Origin: Paenibacillus sp. HB172176
Lineage (GTDB): Bacteria; Bacillota; Bacilli; Paenibacillales; Paenibacillaceae
Length of the DNA stretch: 64,000 bases
NCBI RefSeq assembly: GCF_011947265.1
Contig: NZ_JAATHD010000006.1
Location: 1-64,000, forward strand
Direction of reading: 5' to 3'
Below are positions 1-9,351 of the stretch, piece after piece. The position numbers and the translations under genes were made by a program. The notes beneath the pieces are model-generated. The model was not told the origin of the DNA. It made no database searches and saw only the letters and a program-made list of their open reading frames with translations. How positions within the stretch are numbered: position 1 is the first letter of the stretch; each line of letters opens with the position of its first letter.

Positions 1-129
1 TCCGGCGTAGGAACCGTAAGGATATCACAGATTCGCTTGATTGGGTTGTTTTACCATGTGTCCATTTTTTGACGAGAACTTTTCACTGTCCAGGCCTTTA
101 ATATAAGCGATAATTATCGCGAGCTTGCG

Positions 130-1206
130 ATGGAGGAGTCGTTCGCGCAGCAGTTGGTTGGCGATCAAGGCCATTATGAATACAAGTATGAAGGACAAAC
201 CTATCTGATCCATTATGCCAAGGTCAAATTTCCGGATAATTGGATGATTGTCAATGTGCAATCCAAAGCGAAGCTGTACAAAGAATTTCGATATATGCAA
301 TGGATGACAATCAGTGTCATGATCGTATTCAGCTTACTCGCCTTGTTATTGTCTCCGAAAATTACAAAGCTTCTTCTTCATCCCTTGACAAGATTGCGCA
401 TGCTGATGAAGCAAGTGGAGCATAACGATCTATCGGTCAGATACGACAGTCCGTTCAATGATGAGTTGTCTCAGGTCGGACAGCGGTTCAATACGATGCT
501 GGATCGAATCGAGGATTTGCTTGGCGAAGTCATGGAGGTCGAGGCTGAGAAGCGGTTCGCGGAGGTTAAGGCGCTTCAGGCGCAGATTAATCCTCACTTT
601 CTCTATAATACCTTAAATACAATTGTGTGGAAGTCGGAGTCAGGAGAGCATGAACAGGTAAGAGAGATGATTATATCCTTATCTCTATTGTTTCGATTGG
701 GCCTCAATAATGGCAACGACATTACGCATTTGGGCAAGGAACTGGAGCATGTCGAGCAATATTTGTTCATACAAAAGCAATGTTACGGCAAGCTATTCTC
801 CTATACGATTATATGCGAGGATAGCAAGCTTCAAGCTCTTCCCATTCTCAAAATCCTGCTTCAGCCTTTGGTCGAGAACAGCATTTTGCACGGCTTCAAG
901 GATATTCAACACAAAGGGCTCATCGAAATCTCGATTCGAGCAGAGGATAAGCATGTTGGATTGACTGTATCGGATAATGGGGTAGGATTCGACGCAGCGT
1001 CTCTGGAACGCTCTCTACAGCATGAGGGTATTGTAACGAAAGGCTACGCGCTTCGCAATGTGTACAATCGATTGAAGCTGTACTATGGGACAGAAGCGCA
1101 AATGAAGCTGAGTAGCGAGCCTTATCGGCTTACGACTATAGCCTTGAAGATCCCGCTTAAAATGCCTAAGGTCGAAGAACTGCCATGGGAGAAGGGAAGT
1201 GAATGA
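130..1206 (+). CDS. YesM-type sensor histidine kinase, 5' part broken or truncated
   Basis: Membrane kinase of the LytS/YesM family that would phosphorylate the YesN regulator encoded next. Visible from the ATG at 130: the end of an extracellular sensor domain (residues 1-52), one membrane segment (about 57-78), a HAMP region (80-132), the phospho-acceptor His156 in the INPHFLYN motif, and an ATPase domain with the N box (QPLVENSILHG) and DNGVGFD loop. Family members usually have about 580-600 residues with two membrane segments; this frame has 358 and lacks the first segment and most of the sensor domain. In the same frame there is a TGA at 70-72 and no ATG, GTG or TTG between it and 130, and 130 has no good ribosome site. 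The frame therefore looks interrupted near 60-75, or the gene is a 5'-truncated remnant; the window edge prevents a decision. Its 3' end overlaps the regulator start by 8 bases. Confidence 0.75.
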   Translation: MEESFAQQLVGDQGHYEYKYEGQTYLIHYAKVKFPDNWMIVNVQSKAKLYKEFRYMQWMTISVMIVFSLLALLLSPKITKLLLHPLTRLRMLMKQVEHNDLSVRYDSPFNDELSQVGQRFNTMLDRIEDLLGEVMEVEAEKRFAEVKALQAQINPHFLYNTLNTIVWKSESGEHEQVREMIISLSLLFRLGLNNGNDITHLGKELEHVEQYLFIQKQCYGKLFSYTIICEDSKLQALPILKILLQPLVENSILHGFKDIQHKGLIEISIRAEDKHVGLTVSDNGVGFDAASLERSLQHEGIVTKGYALRNVYNRLKLYYGTEAQMKLSSEPYRLTTIALKIPLKMPKVEELPWEKGSE

Positions 1207-2833
1207 TCAGATGACGAATCAAATCTTGAAGATGGTTGTGATTGATGATATTGAGACTGTTGTCAATGGCATTGTCAATCGGTTTGATTGGAAGGACTTT
1301 GATATTGAAATTGCAGGAACAGCCTTCAATGGCGACGAAGGTCTTTCATTAATCCGCCGCACAATGCCGGATATTATTATTACCGATATTCAAATGCCGA
1401 AATTAAGCGGAATTGAAATGGTCCAGAATGTGTTAAACCTCATACCGGGAAGCAAAATTATATTCATAAGCGGCTATTCCGATTTCGAGAATGCTCAACA
1501 AGCCGTCAAGCTTGGCGCTTTTGATTATATTCTAAAGCCGTTTACATCCAAGCAGTTGCTTGAAGTGATTCAGAAGGCAAGTGCCTTAAGAAGGGAAGAT
1601 CTGAGCAAAGCGGAGCAAAATATTCATATGGTTCAAAAGCTTAGAGAAAGCATTCCCTTGCTTCGTCAGGATTATTTGAATCTGCTTATCCGATATTCTT
1701 CAGACCCGGAAGCGGTGAAGAAACGTTGGGATTTGCTTGAAATTGATATGAAGGAAGAGAACTTGGCGGTTGCGGTCGTTGAATTAGATGACAAGGAAGG
1801 CAAATATACGATACCGATTAATGAAATGGAGCTTATGCGCTTCGCCGTTCAAAACATTATGGAGGAAACGCTGCAAATGCACACGAATGGGATTATCTTT
1901 CGTGATGGGACGAGCAGGTTCGTGTGCATTATGAATCATTCCCCGGTGCTGTCGCCTGAAGAGATCGGAGAGCGTTGGCGGGAGCATATTAAGGCTTTCG
2001 CCAAGCGAACCGTATCCATTGGCATCGGTAACACCGTTGACCGCATCTATGAGCTGCCAGCCTCTTATCAGCAAGCTCTGACTGCGGTGTCCTATCATTT
2101 CTATACAGGGGGGGATTGTGTCTTCTCCTCTGGAGATCTTGGACAATATCAGGATGAAAGATCTATTCGTTTGTCTGTGGAGAAGGAGAAGGAGCTCTTC
2201 TACACGATAAGATCAGGCAATATGAACAAATTGGTTGAAGAGTTGGAGAAGATCTTCGTAGAATGGACACGCTTGAATGAAACTGATCAATGGCCAAGTC
2301 CCGATCGATTGAAATTCTCTTATTTGGAGCTGGCTTTATCCGTTGACAAGGAATTCGCCTCGCTTACCGAGGATCTGGACAAGCAGAGCTTCGATCATAA
2401 ATTTAATGAGCTTATGTATCAGTGCACCACAATCGACTGCTTAAAGCAGACAACGTTAGATCTTTGCGGCTTATATTGCGCTTTATTCGCCAAAAAGCAT
2501 ACGCCGGAAGCAGATTTAATTGTAGCGGAATCGATTCGTTATATTCGAAGTCATTTGCATATTAACGCTACGGTGAGCGACTATGCGAATCAGGTTCATT
2601 TGAGTCCAAGCTATTATGCGAATTTATTCAAGAAGGTAACGGGGCAATCCGTTATCCAATTTGTGTTGCAAGAGCGAATGGAGGAAGCGAAGAAGCTTCT
2701 CCTGGAGGGAATGACTGTGCACGAGGTTGCATCTTCTGTTGGCTATGAAGAGCGAGCCTATTTCAGCGAAGTATTCAAGAAGCAGCTTGGGCAGACGCCG
2801 ACCGAATTTAGACAAGCGTATCATGGAGGGTGA
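1199..2833 (+). CDS. YesN-type response regulator, REC plus AraC HTH
   Basis: DNA-binding response regulator paired with the kinase just upstream. The receiver domain covers residues 10-125 with acidic pair Asp16/Asp17, phospho-acceptor Asp63 in ITDIQMP and Lys113 in ILKPF. A middle domain of about 300 residues follows, and the last 100 residues form an AraC double helix-turn-helix (YANQVHLSPSYYANLFK and VASSVGYEERAYFSEVFK). The GTG at 1199 sits on GGGAGAAGGGA and overlaps the kinase gene; an ATG at 1211 is the alternative. Length (544) is normal for the family and all key residues are intact, unlike the damaged partner kinase. The downstream GH95 gene is a plausible target, but that is inference. 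Confidence 0.9.
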   Translation: MNDQMTNQILKMVVIDDIETVVNGIVNRFDWKDFDIEIAGTAFNGDEGLSLIRRTMPDIIITDIQMPKLSGIEMVQNVLNLIPGSKIIFISGYSDFENAQQAVKLGAFDYILKPFTSKQLLEVIQKASALRREDLSKAEQNIHMVQKLRESIPLLRQDYLNLLIRYSSDPEAVKKRWDLLEIDMKEENLAVAVVELDDKEGKYTIPINEMELMRFAVQNIMEETLQMHTNGIIFRDGTSRFVCIMNHSPVLSPEEIGERWREHIKAFAKRTVSIGIGNTVDRIYELPASYQQALTAVSYHFYTGGDCVFSSGDLGQYQDERSIRLSVEKEKELFYTIRSGNMNKLVEELEKIFVEWTRLNETDQWPSPDRLKFSYLELALSVDKEFASLTEDLDKQSFDHKFNELMYQCTTIDCLKQTTLDLCGLYCALFAKKHTPEADLIVAESIRYIRSHLHINATVSDYANQVHLSPSYYANLFKKVTGQSVIQFVLQERMEEAKKLLLEGMTVHEVASSVGYEERAYFSEVFKKQLGQTPTEFRQAYHGG

Positions 2834-2837
2834 ACAA

Positions 2838-2999
2838 GTGGAATCGACTGCAAGCAGGGATTATTTGAAAGCATTGGTTCGAGATACGAAGCAGCTGCTG
2901 GAGCTGCGCGATGGATATTTCACAGACGGAGCTTTATTGGCCATTCTGGCCTATCGCTCCGAGAAGAGTTTCAGCTATTCTCAATACTTTGCGAGTTAA
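2838..2999 (+). pseudogene. N-terminal remnant of a heparinase II/III-like gene
   Basis: A 53-codon frame starting with GTG at 2838, seven bases after a good GGAGG at 2826-2830, and beginning 5 bases after the regulator stop. Its first half matches the start of the large lyase-like proteins of this window: the pattern LLELRDGYFTDGALLAIL corresponds to LAEARGPYYTDGAHLALI near the start of the protein encoded at 19811. The match fades after about residue 35 and the frame stops at 2997-2999, where the large proteins continue for about 1000 residues. The simplest reading is that a lyase gene once followed the two-component pair and was lost except for its translation start and first helix. A genuine small protein is possible but less likely. 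Confidence 0.6.
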
Positions 3000-3014
3000 A
3001 AGGTTCGGAGGCGA

Positions 3015-3080
3015 ATGTCCATTTTGTACAGTATAATGTCTCATTCGTAGCCTGTGGCGAGCAAAGCATGAGACTATAAT
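3015..3080 (+). promoter_or_regulatory. Copy A of the 66-bp AraC-type promoter element
   Basis: Sixty-six bases ending in a perfect -10 box TATAAT (3075-3080). The element contains TGTC at 3016 and again at 3037, part of a 21-bp direct repeat (shared positions include TGTC, then GT ten bases later). The inner repeat overlaps the expected -35 position, which reads CTGTGG and is poor. It aligns without gaps to copies at 32280-32345 (55 of 66 identical) and 9352-9417. This is the usual arrangement for an AraC-family activator touching polymerase. It would drive the GH95/GH43 genes at 3113 and 5443. Confidence 0.75.
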
Positions 3081-3112
3081 GTACATACATTGGAGTCCAG
3101 GAGGCTAAAGGT

Positions 3113-5416
3113 ATGAATGAAAATGAAAAGATTTGGTTTGATCGGCCTGCCGAAATTTGGGAGGAAGCGTTGCCTATTGGCAACGGAAGGCTGGGCGCCA
3201 TGGTTTTCGGACAGATACAGAACGAAAGGATAGCGTTGAACGAAGACAGCGTATGGTACGGAGGGCCGCGTGATCGTAATAATCCAGATGCATACGCGAA
3301 CATGGAGGAGATCCGCTCGGCTATTCGAGAAGGAAGGCTGGATGAGGCTCATGAATTGGCTTTGATGGCCCTGTCCGGAGTGCCGGAATCACAGAGACAT
3401 TATCAACCGTTAGGCGATATCGTCATTGACTTTGACGATGTGGCGGCAGCTTCTTCCTACCGGAGAGAATTGGATTTGAAGCAAGGCCTTGTCCACATCC
3501 ATTATGATGCTGACGGAAGACATTATGAACGGGAAGCCTTCGCCAGTTATCCCGATGCGGTCATGGCGTTTCGATTTCGGGCCAACGAGCCCGGTGCTCT
3601 GTCGTTCAAAGCAAGATTGACGAGAGGGAGAAATCGCTATCTGGAAACTGTCGAGCAAGCGGACGGAGCGACACTCCTGATGAAGGGAAATTGCGGTGGA
3701 GCGGGAGGCTCTGATTTTGCCGCTGGATTACGCATTGTCATTGAAGGCGGAACTATAAGAATGATAGGCGAGCATCTTGTAGTCAAGGGCGCCGCAAGCG
3801 CAGTCGCATTGCTCGCCGCATCTACAACCTTTAGATCGCAAGATCCCGAAGCTGAAATTTTGGAAACGCTGCATCGGGCAGAAGGACTTTCCTATGAACA
3901 GTTAAGGGAAAGACATATTGAGGATTTCCGCCAGTTCGCGGACCGGGTTTCCTTGACAATAGAGGCACCCCGGAATTTGAACGATATTCCGACGGATAGG
4001 AGATTGGAGCGAGTCAAGGACGGCAAGAGCGATCCGGCGCTGTCTGCGCTTCTCTTTCAATATGGACGTTATTTGCTGCAATCAAGCAGTCGCCCCAATT
4101 CTTTGCCCGCCAATCTTCAAGGCATCTGGAACGAGCATATGCTTCCGCCCTGGGACAGCAAATATACCATTAATATTAACGCGCAGATGAATTATTGGCC
4201 TGCTGAGAGCTGCAATCTGTCAGAATGTCATGAGCCGTTATTCGACCTTCTGGATCGAATGCGGGCGCAAGGGCGGATCACAGCCGAGAAGATGTACGGC
4301 TGCAGGGGATTCGTCGCGCATCATAATACGGATATTTGGGGAGACACGGCTCCTCAGGATTTATATTTGCCTGCAACGCACTGGCCGATGGGCGCCGCAT
4401 GGCTATGCCTGCATTTGTGGGAGCATTTTCTGTTTAATCCCGACATCGCGTTTTTGAAGAGGGCCTATCCGATAATGAAAGAGTCAGCCGAGTTTTTCCT
4501 GGATTTTCTGGTTGATGCAGAGGATGGCAGACTTGTGACAAGTCCATCCGTTTCACCCGAGAATACCTATATCCTGCCGAACGGGCAGTCAGGCACATTA
4601 TGCATGGGGCCATCTATGGACAGCCAAATCTTGTATGAGCTCTTCGGAGCTTGTATGGCAGCGGCAGATCGATTATCAATTGATCAAGGCTTCCGGGCAG
4701 AATTGGAAAGCGCGCGACAAAGATTGCCCGAGCCGTCGATCGGCAGTCACGGACAGCTGATGGAATGGATGTACGACTATGCTGAGGCAGAGCCTGGCCA
4801 TCGTCATATCTCGCATCTGTTCGCGTTGCATCCAGGAAGCAGGATTACGATTAAAGATACTCCGCTGCTGGCGCAAGCAGCCCGTATCACGTTGGAGCGG
4901 CGATTAGCGCATGGAGGCGGACATACAGGCTGGAGCCGAGCCTGGATTATTAACTTCTGGGCACGGTTGGAAGACGGAGAGAAGGCTTATGAGAATATCG
5001 AAATGCTGTTAAGTCATTCTACCTTGCCGAACTTGCTTGATAATCATCCTCCCTTTCAAATAGACGGCAATTTCGGCGCTACTGCGGGGATTGCGGAGAT
5101 GCTGCTTCAAAGTCACGCCAACGAGCTTCATGTGCTGCCTGCCCTGCCAACGGCTTGGCCGAAGGGTCGGGCGACCGGACTCAGGGCTCGAGGCGGATAC
5201 GAAGCGAAGGAAATCACCTGGGAGAGCGGCAAGCTGATTCGCGCAGTTATTCACGCGAATTGGGATGGTCTGTGCAGGGTTCGAGCTCATATCCGGCTGG
5301 CGGTAACAAAGGATGGCGTGCCGATAACGGTCAGCTCTACGGATGACTTCGTTGCGGAATGGGAAGCGGAAGCAGGCTCCACTTACGATCTGCATCCAAT
5401 GGGAGAAGTGGATTAG
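3113..5416 (+). CDS. GH95 family alpha-L-fucosidase / alpha-L-galactosidase
   Basis: Exo-glycosidase that would remove terminal alpha-L-fucose or alpha-L-galactose by inversion. The N-terminal beta domain begins with the family pattern [14 protein letters not shown] and [10 protein letters not shown] (residues 20-50). The (alpha/alpha)6 catalytic domain carries NLQGIWNE, the paired asparagines Asn354 and Asn356 in [11 protein letters not shown] that activate water in the family, and Glu483 in SVSPE, the expected general acid. [13 protein letters not shown] and [12 protein letters not shown] follow. There is no signal peptide, so it should act in the cytoplasm on imported oligosaccharides. AGGAGG at 3099-3104 supports the ATG at 3113. 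It lies 26 bases before the GH43 gene, probably in one transcript from the 3015-3080 promoter. A second GH95 is at 49284. Confidence 0.92.
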   Translation: MNENEKIWFDRPAEIWEEALPIGNGRLGAMVFGQIQNERIALNEDSVWYGGPRDRNNPDAYANMEEIRSAIREGRLDEAHELALMALSGVPESQRHYQPLGDIVIDFDDVAAASSYRRELDLKQGLVHIHYDADGRHYEREAFASYPDAVMAFRFRANEPGALSFKARLTRGRNRYLETVEQADGATLLMKGNCGGAGGSDFAAGLRIVIEGGTIRMIGEHLVVKGAASAVALLAASTTFRSQDPEAEILETLHRAEGLSYEQLRERHIEDFRQFADRVSLTIEAPRNLNDIPTDRRLERVKDGKSDPALSALLFQYGRYLLQSSSRPNSLPANLQGIWNEHMLPPWDSKYTININAQMNYWPAESCNLSECHEPLFDLLDRMRAQGRITAEKMYGCRGFVAHHNTDIWGDTAPQDLYLPATHWPMGAAWLCLHLWEHFLFNPDIAFLKRAYPIMKESAEFFLDFLVDAEDGRLVTSPSVSPENTYILPNGQSGTLCMGPSMDSQILYELFGACMAAADRLSIDQGFRAELESARQRLPEPSIGSHGQLMEWMYDYAEAEPGHRHISHLFALHPGSRITIKDTPLLAQAARITLERRLAHGGGHTGWSRAWIINFWARLEDGEKAYENIEMLLSHSTLPNLLDNHPPFQIDGNFGATAGIAEMLLQSHANELHVLPALPTAWPKGRATGLRARGGYEAKEITWESGKLIRAVIHANWDGLCRVRAHIRLAVTKDGVPITVSSTDDFVAEWEAEAGSTYDLHPMGEVD

Positions 5417-5442
5417 AAGCATGAAAGACGGGAGAGATTGAA

Positions 5443-7584
5443 TTGAATAAATGTCATCAAGCGTTATGGGGAGATCAAGGGGACGGAACATACCTGAATC
5501 CGGTATTGGCATCCGACTATTGCGATCCTGATGTGATACGGGTAGGAGAAATCTATTATATGATATCTTCTACCATGCAGCTGTCGCCAGGCATGGTGAT
5601 TCTGGAATCGAGGGATCTGGTTAATTGGAGAACGATAAGTTATGCAATTCCAAACCTGGAAGAATTGAATCCCGACTTGAATTGGGATCGGATGTCGGCC
5701 TATAACGAAGGCGTATATGCCGGTTCGATTCGTTACCTGGAATGGAAGGAAAGAAAGGCTGACGGAACGTTAATCGAAAAAAGCAAATGGTTTGTGCATG
5801 CTTGTCTATGCAATCACAGCTTTGTAGTCTCCACGGCAGATGAAGTAACAGGACCCTGGAATGCCGTTTATATGACCGACAGGAACGGAATGAATTTAGT
5901 TGCGCAGCCTGGCGGGCAGCTCAGATGGGCGGATACTTGTCCATATTGGGAAAAAAATGAAGACGGCACTTTAAAGGCTGCTTATTTCATTGTCAGCAAG
6001 ATTGACGCCTGGTATCCCCGCTTGTTCCTGATGAGTCTGGACGGGACTCAATTGCTCGATGGAGATATTCGTTTCATGAGGATGCCGGGAGATACGACTC
6101 GGGCTCGCACCGGTCATACCCCATTAGAGGCAAAAGGTTCAGCCATAGACAGCGGGGATCCGCTTGGGGAAGTGTTGGATAAGAGATATATAGAGATTAT
6201 TCCAACCAGCAAAGCTATTCCGGATGCATACAGCACCTCTTTCGATGAATATGGGAATAGCAAGAGTATATTGTATGCTGAGCATATCCCGAATCGGGAA
6301 GGGACAGTGATTTGGGATGTATTCACGGCTGAAGGCGCCAAAATATTCCGGTTTGACCCCGAAACGCAAATTGGTCAAACGACCTTCAGCGGGAGAGGAG
6401 GCAGCCAAGAAGCGGTCGCAGATTATATGTATATATATAATAATGAGGTATGGGATGGCCAAAGACTGCCTGTGCTGCATCGAGCGCGGAGCATTTATGG
6501 CGATAAATACGACGATAAAGGCAACTATATCGCAGCCGGAACCGCAGCTGACCCCGGATCATACGAGACGCAGCGATTAATGGTTAATTTGACTGAACCG
6601 GTGAATACATGGGAGCCAAATCAAGGGGCCTTCATTGATGTTCCGCCTCATATGTCCGAAGACGGCCTGGAGCATTGGTATTGGATAACCCAGCAAGGAA
6701 ACGAACGGGTATCTGCGCTTGGCCGTCCCACTTCGCTTTTGCCGGTGAATTGGATAGACGGTTGGCCGATGCCCGGTTTGCTTGACGATCAGGAAGATTA
6801 CTGGAGCGCAGGCGAGGCAGATCCGGCTGCTAACGTATACGATGGAACCGGCTTGAACGGAAGCAAGTGTCATACAATGCATCATCCCCATGCGCGATTA
6901 AAGCCCGGTTCCTTTGTATGGCAAGGGATAAAGCCCCCGATAAAGGGCAAGCATCCCATTCTGCGATTTCAAGATAGCGATGATTTTCAATCAGAGCGTC
7001 TTTCACCTAATTGGCAGTGGAATTATGCGCCTCGTCCAGGATACTGGTCGTTGACTGAGCAGCCCGGAAGATTGAGATTATACGCATTTGCTACCGCTGA
7101 CGGCAGTGATAACTTCTTCAAAGCAGGCAATACCATTTGTCAGAGATATGTGCAATCGAATAATGCACAGATCGAGATCAAGCTCGATATCTCGAACATG
7201 ATGTCGGGGCAAGAAGGTGGAATCGCACATTTTAACGGAGGCGTCCAGTACTCTTCATTTGGCATTAAGAGGGATAATCAAGGCTGGCGCTTGGCCTATA
7301 ACGGGGTTTCCGGGGGCCGATTAGAGGATGCAAGCGTTTGTATCTCGCTGCGTTCAGTGATTGATGTTCATAAAGTAAACAGGTATTTCTACAGCGTCGA
7401 TGAGGGGCGTACTTATCATCTCTATGGCGAAGCGTATCAATTGGCTCCGGGAGGCTACAAGGGAGATTATATTGGCATTTACACGTATAACAATGCTGCG
7501 GCTGGGAAGCTCGGAGCAACAGAGAAGCCTGGAGAGAATTATGCCTTCGGTTATATTGAAGTATTGAATTTCAAGTATGATTAA
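5443..7584 (+). CDS. GH43-like glycosidase with C-terminal beta-sandwich
   Basis: Likely beta-xylosidase or alpha-L-arabinofuranosidase. The start resembles the five-bladed propeller of GH43: NPVLASDYCDPDVIR puts the probable catalytic base at Asp28, followed by YYMISSTMQLSPG and SRDLVNWRTISYAIP. The last 200 residues (about 515-713) form a concanavalin-like sandwich as in many GH43 proteins (QDSDDFQSERLSPNWQW onwards). At 713 residues it is longer than the usual 500-550, with extra sequence between about 290 and 500. I did not locate the catalytic acid with certainty. The start is TTG at 5443, preceded by GGGAGAG at 5430-5436. There is no signal peptide. It is co-transcribed with the GH95 gene upstream. 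Confidence 0.8.
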   Translation: MNKCHQALWGDQGDGTYLNPVLASDYCDPDVIRVGEIYYMISSTMQLSPGMVILESRDLVNWRTISYAIPNLEELNPDLNWDRMSAYNEGVYAGSIRYLEWKERKADGTLIEKSKWFVHACLCNHSFVVSTADEVTGPWNAVYMTDRNGMNLVAQPGGQLRWADTCPYWEKNEDGTLKAAYFIVSKIDAWYPRLFLMSLDGTQLLDGDIRFMRMPGDTTRARTGHTPLEAKGSAIDSGDPLGEVLDKRYIEIIPTSKAIPDAYSTSFDEYGNSKSILYAEHIPNREGTVIWDVFTAEGAKIFRFDPETQIGQTTFSGRGGSQEAVADYMYIYNNEVWDGQRLPVLHRARSIYGDKYDDKGNYIAAGTAADPGSYETQRLMVNLTEPVNTWEPNQGAFIDVPPHMSEDGLEHWYWITQQGNERVSALGRPTSLLPVNWIDGWPMPGLLDDQEDYWSAGEADPAANVYDGTGLNGSKCHTMHHPHARLKPGSFVWQGIKPPIKGKHPILRFQDSDDFQSERLSPNWQWNYAPRPGYWSLTEQPGRLRLYAFATADGSDNFFKAGNTICQRYVQSNNAQIEIKLDISNMMSGQEGGIAHFNGGVQYSSFGIKRDNQGWRLAYNGVSGGRLEDASVCISLRSVIDVHKVNRYFYSVDEGRTYHLYGEAYQLAPGGYKGDYIGIYTYNNAAAGKLGATEKPGENYAFGYIEVLNFKYD

Positions 7585-7633
7585 AGGCTCATGCGTCAGA
7601 TATGCTAAGAACAACATCATGTTCGATACATGA

Positions 7634-7661
7634 AATAGCCAACCAGTAAGGCTATTATTCT
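7634..7661 (+). terminator. Weak terminator-like hairpin after GH43
   Basis: AATAGCC at 7634-7640 and GGCTATT at 7650-7656 form a 7-bp stem with a 9-base loop, followed by ATTCT. There is no real T run, so termination may be partial. Confidence 0.35.
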
Positions 7662-7712
7662 GACAATTGTTTTATACGCGCCTTCAAACAGAGCTTTAAT
7701 GCAACTTTAAAA

Positions 7713-7727
7713 TTGATAGCGATTTCA
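7713..7727 (+). promoter_or_regulatory. cre-like site before the alginate-lyase-like gene
   Basis: TTGATAGCGATTTCA matches the CcpA-binding consensus WTGNAANCGNWNNCW at 14 of 15 positions (T instead of A at the fifth). It lies 52 bases before the predicted TTG start at 7780, a position fitting catabolite repression. No experimental support; a one-mismatch match can arise by chance. Confidence 0.4.
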
Positions 7728-7779
7728 TATTATGAGAGTGCTCTTGGGAGCAAAAATTCCAAATATGAGGAGCGATGAA

Positions 7780-9240
7780 TTGATGCAACGAATTCAGTGG
7801 AAGCGGTTCTTTTGTTTGTTCGTAGTGGCTATGACAATCGTTTTGCCTGCAAATGCCTTTCTAACAACAGAAGAGGCTCATGCCGACACCTTTGTGCATC
7901 CGGGGATTCTTCACAATGCGACAGATCTCGCGCGAATGATTAACAACCAGAATATCGTGCCTTGGAAATCAGCTCTGGAAACCTTCGAAACAGATGATAA
8001 AGCATCATCCAGCTATGCGTTGCAAGGGCCTTACAGCATTGTGTGCCGTAAAGCTGCATCTGTGCCGGAGTGCAGCAGTCAAAATTATGGGAACAGCGCT
8101 TTGGAGAATGACGCGCGAGCTGCCTATTATAACGCTCTGCTATGGAATGTAACGGGCAATCAGGCACATGCAGACAAAGCCATACAGATATTGAATGCCT
8201 GGTCCAACACGCTTACTTCAATTGCCGGTACGGATGCTCCGCTAGCCTCCGGAGACAATGGCATCTTTTTGGCGAATGCAGGCGAGCTTCTTCGTTACAG
8301 CAGCTCGGGCTGGTCTTCAGCGGATGCAACAAAGCTGGAAGATTTGTTGGTCAACACATTTTATCCCCATGTGGAGACTGTTGGAGACGCCAACTGGGGC
8401 GGATCGGCGATGAAAACATTAATCTCGATCGCGATATTTACGAATGATCAATCCATGTTTGATTACACTATTAACCAATTCAAGACCAATTCATGCGCTT
8501 CTGTAACGAGAAACATTATTGCCAGCGGCCAAATATCCGAGTCGGGGCGCGATCAGGCACATGCTTTGGGAGGTTTGGGCAATTTGATCGTTGTTGCCGA
8601 AACGGCCTGGAAGCAAGGCGTTGATCTCTACAGCGAAGGAGATAATCGATTGCTGGCGGGGTCGGAATATTGGTCCAATTATAATTTGGGAAATCAGCCG
8701 GCTTCTTACGATACAACTTACGGACGATGCACGATGGGGCCATGGGGAGCCATAAGCGCTACTTTAGCAGCGGCTCCTATACGCTGCGCGGCTCGGGCAG
8801 CGATATTTGGAATTCGCAAGATCAATTTCGCTTACGTACCATTAACAGGAGACAGGACGATTACTGCGCGCGTTGTCAGCCTGACTAACACTCACTCATC
8901 AGCCAAAGCGGGCGTAATGGTAAGGGAATCATTATCCGGGTATGCGAGTAATGTCTATGCGGCGATCAAGCCGTCAAAGATGATCTTCCAGAGCCGTACA
9001 GCGCCAGGAGCCATTACAAGCGCGATGGACACTTCAGCATCAGGCGCTCCATACTGGGTAAGGCTGACGCGTACCGGCAACACGGTTACTACCTATCATT
9101 CTGCAAATGGTACTTCCTGGACCCAGACAGGTACGGCGGCCTTGTCAGCTTCGGGAGCAGCTTATTATGGACTGGCTGTGACATCCCATGCCAATTCGAT
9201 CCTTGCTGCGGCTGTGTTTGACAATGTTTCCATACAATAG
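7780..9240 (+). CDS. Secreted alginate-lyase-like protein with a scarred domain junction
   Basis: The TTG at 7780 follows GAGGAG (7767-7772) by seven bases and is followed at once by ATG 7783; it opens a signal peptide (KRFFCLFVVAMTIVLPANA) with probable cleavage after AHA. Next comes an alginate-lyase-superfamily toroid: HPGILHNATDLARM, AYYNALLWNVTGNQAHADKA, SGRDQAHALGGLGNL and YDTTYGRCTMGPWGAISAT. The last 130 residues form a beta-sandwich (GDRTITARVVSLTNTHSSAKAGVM). Between them, bases 8764-8832 read as unrelated residues in the main frame. The adjacent frame of the same stretch gives SSGSYTLRGSGSDIW then NSQDQFR, the expected start of the sandwich domain. So two compensating indels, and probably loss of the lyase's last helices, mark the junction. 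The substrate is unlikely to be alginate itself; the name is a superfamily label. Lyase activity is doubtful. Confidence 0.75.
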   Translation: MMQRIQWKRFFCLFVVAMTIVLPANAFLTTEEAHADTFVHPGILHNATDLARMINNQNIVPWKSALETFETDDKASSSYALQGPYSIVCRKAASVPECSSQNYGNSALENDARAAYYNALLWNVTGNQAHADKAIQILNAWSNTLTSIAGTDAPLASGDNGIFLANAGELLRYSSSGWSSADATKLEDLLVNTFYPHVETVGDANWGGSAMKTLISIAIFTNDQSMFDYTINQFKTNSCASVTRNIIASGQISESGRDQAHALGGLGNLIVVAETAWKQGVDLYSEGDNRLLAGSEYWSNYNLGNQPASYDTTYGRCTMGPWGAISATLAAAPIRCAARAAIFGIRKINFAYVPLTGDRTITARVVSLTNTHSSAKAGVMVRESLSGYASNVYAAIKPSKMIFQSRTAPGAITSAMDTSASGAPYWVRLTRTGNTVTTYHSANGTSWTQTGTAALSASGAAYYGLAVTSHANSILAAAVFDNVSIQ

Positions 9241-9270
9241 CCTCATAAGTTGATCCAGCAGGAATAACAT

Positions 9271-9318
9271 AGCGCAAGCTTCGGGAGTTGCACGCCTGGA
9301 GCTTGCGCTTGTTTATTA
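9271..9318 (+). terminator. Rho-independent terminator
   Basis: AGCGCAAGCT at 9271-9280 pairs perfectly with AGCTTGCGCT at 9300-9309, followed by the T-rich TGTTTATT. It closes the transcript carrying the alginate-lyase-like gene. Confidence 0.75.
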
Positions 9319-9351
9319 GGCCCCTTGAATGATCTGCAAGGATAAGTGGAT

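Noticed and set aside
2727..2837. Upstream extension of the 53-codon remnant to an ATG at 2727
   Set aside because: It lies within the AraC domain of the regulator in another frame; the ribosome site and similarity to the lyase begin only at the GTG at 2838.
7684..7712. TTTAAT...CTTTAAAA tandem as a third TTAAAAA-type operator
   Set aside because: Spacing is about 11 bases, not 20, and the sequence is simply A/T-rich.
7780..9240. Calling the protein a true alginate lyase
   Set aside because: The superfamily is broad, the domain seems to lack its last helices, and no other alginate or mannuronate gene is present.
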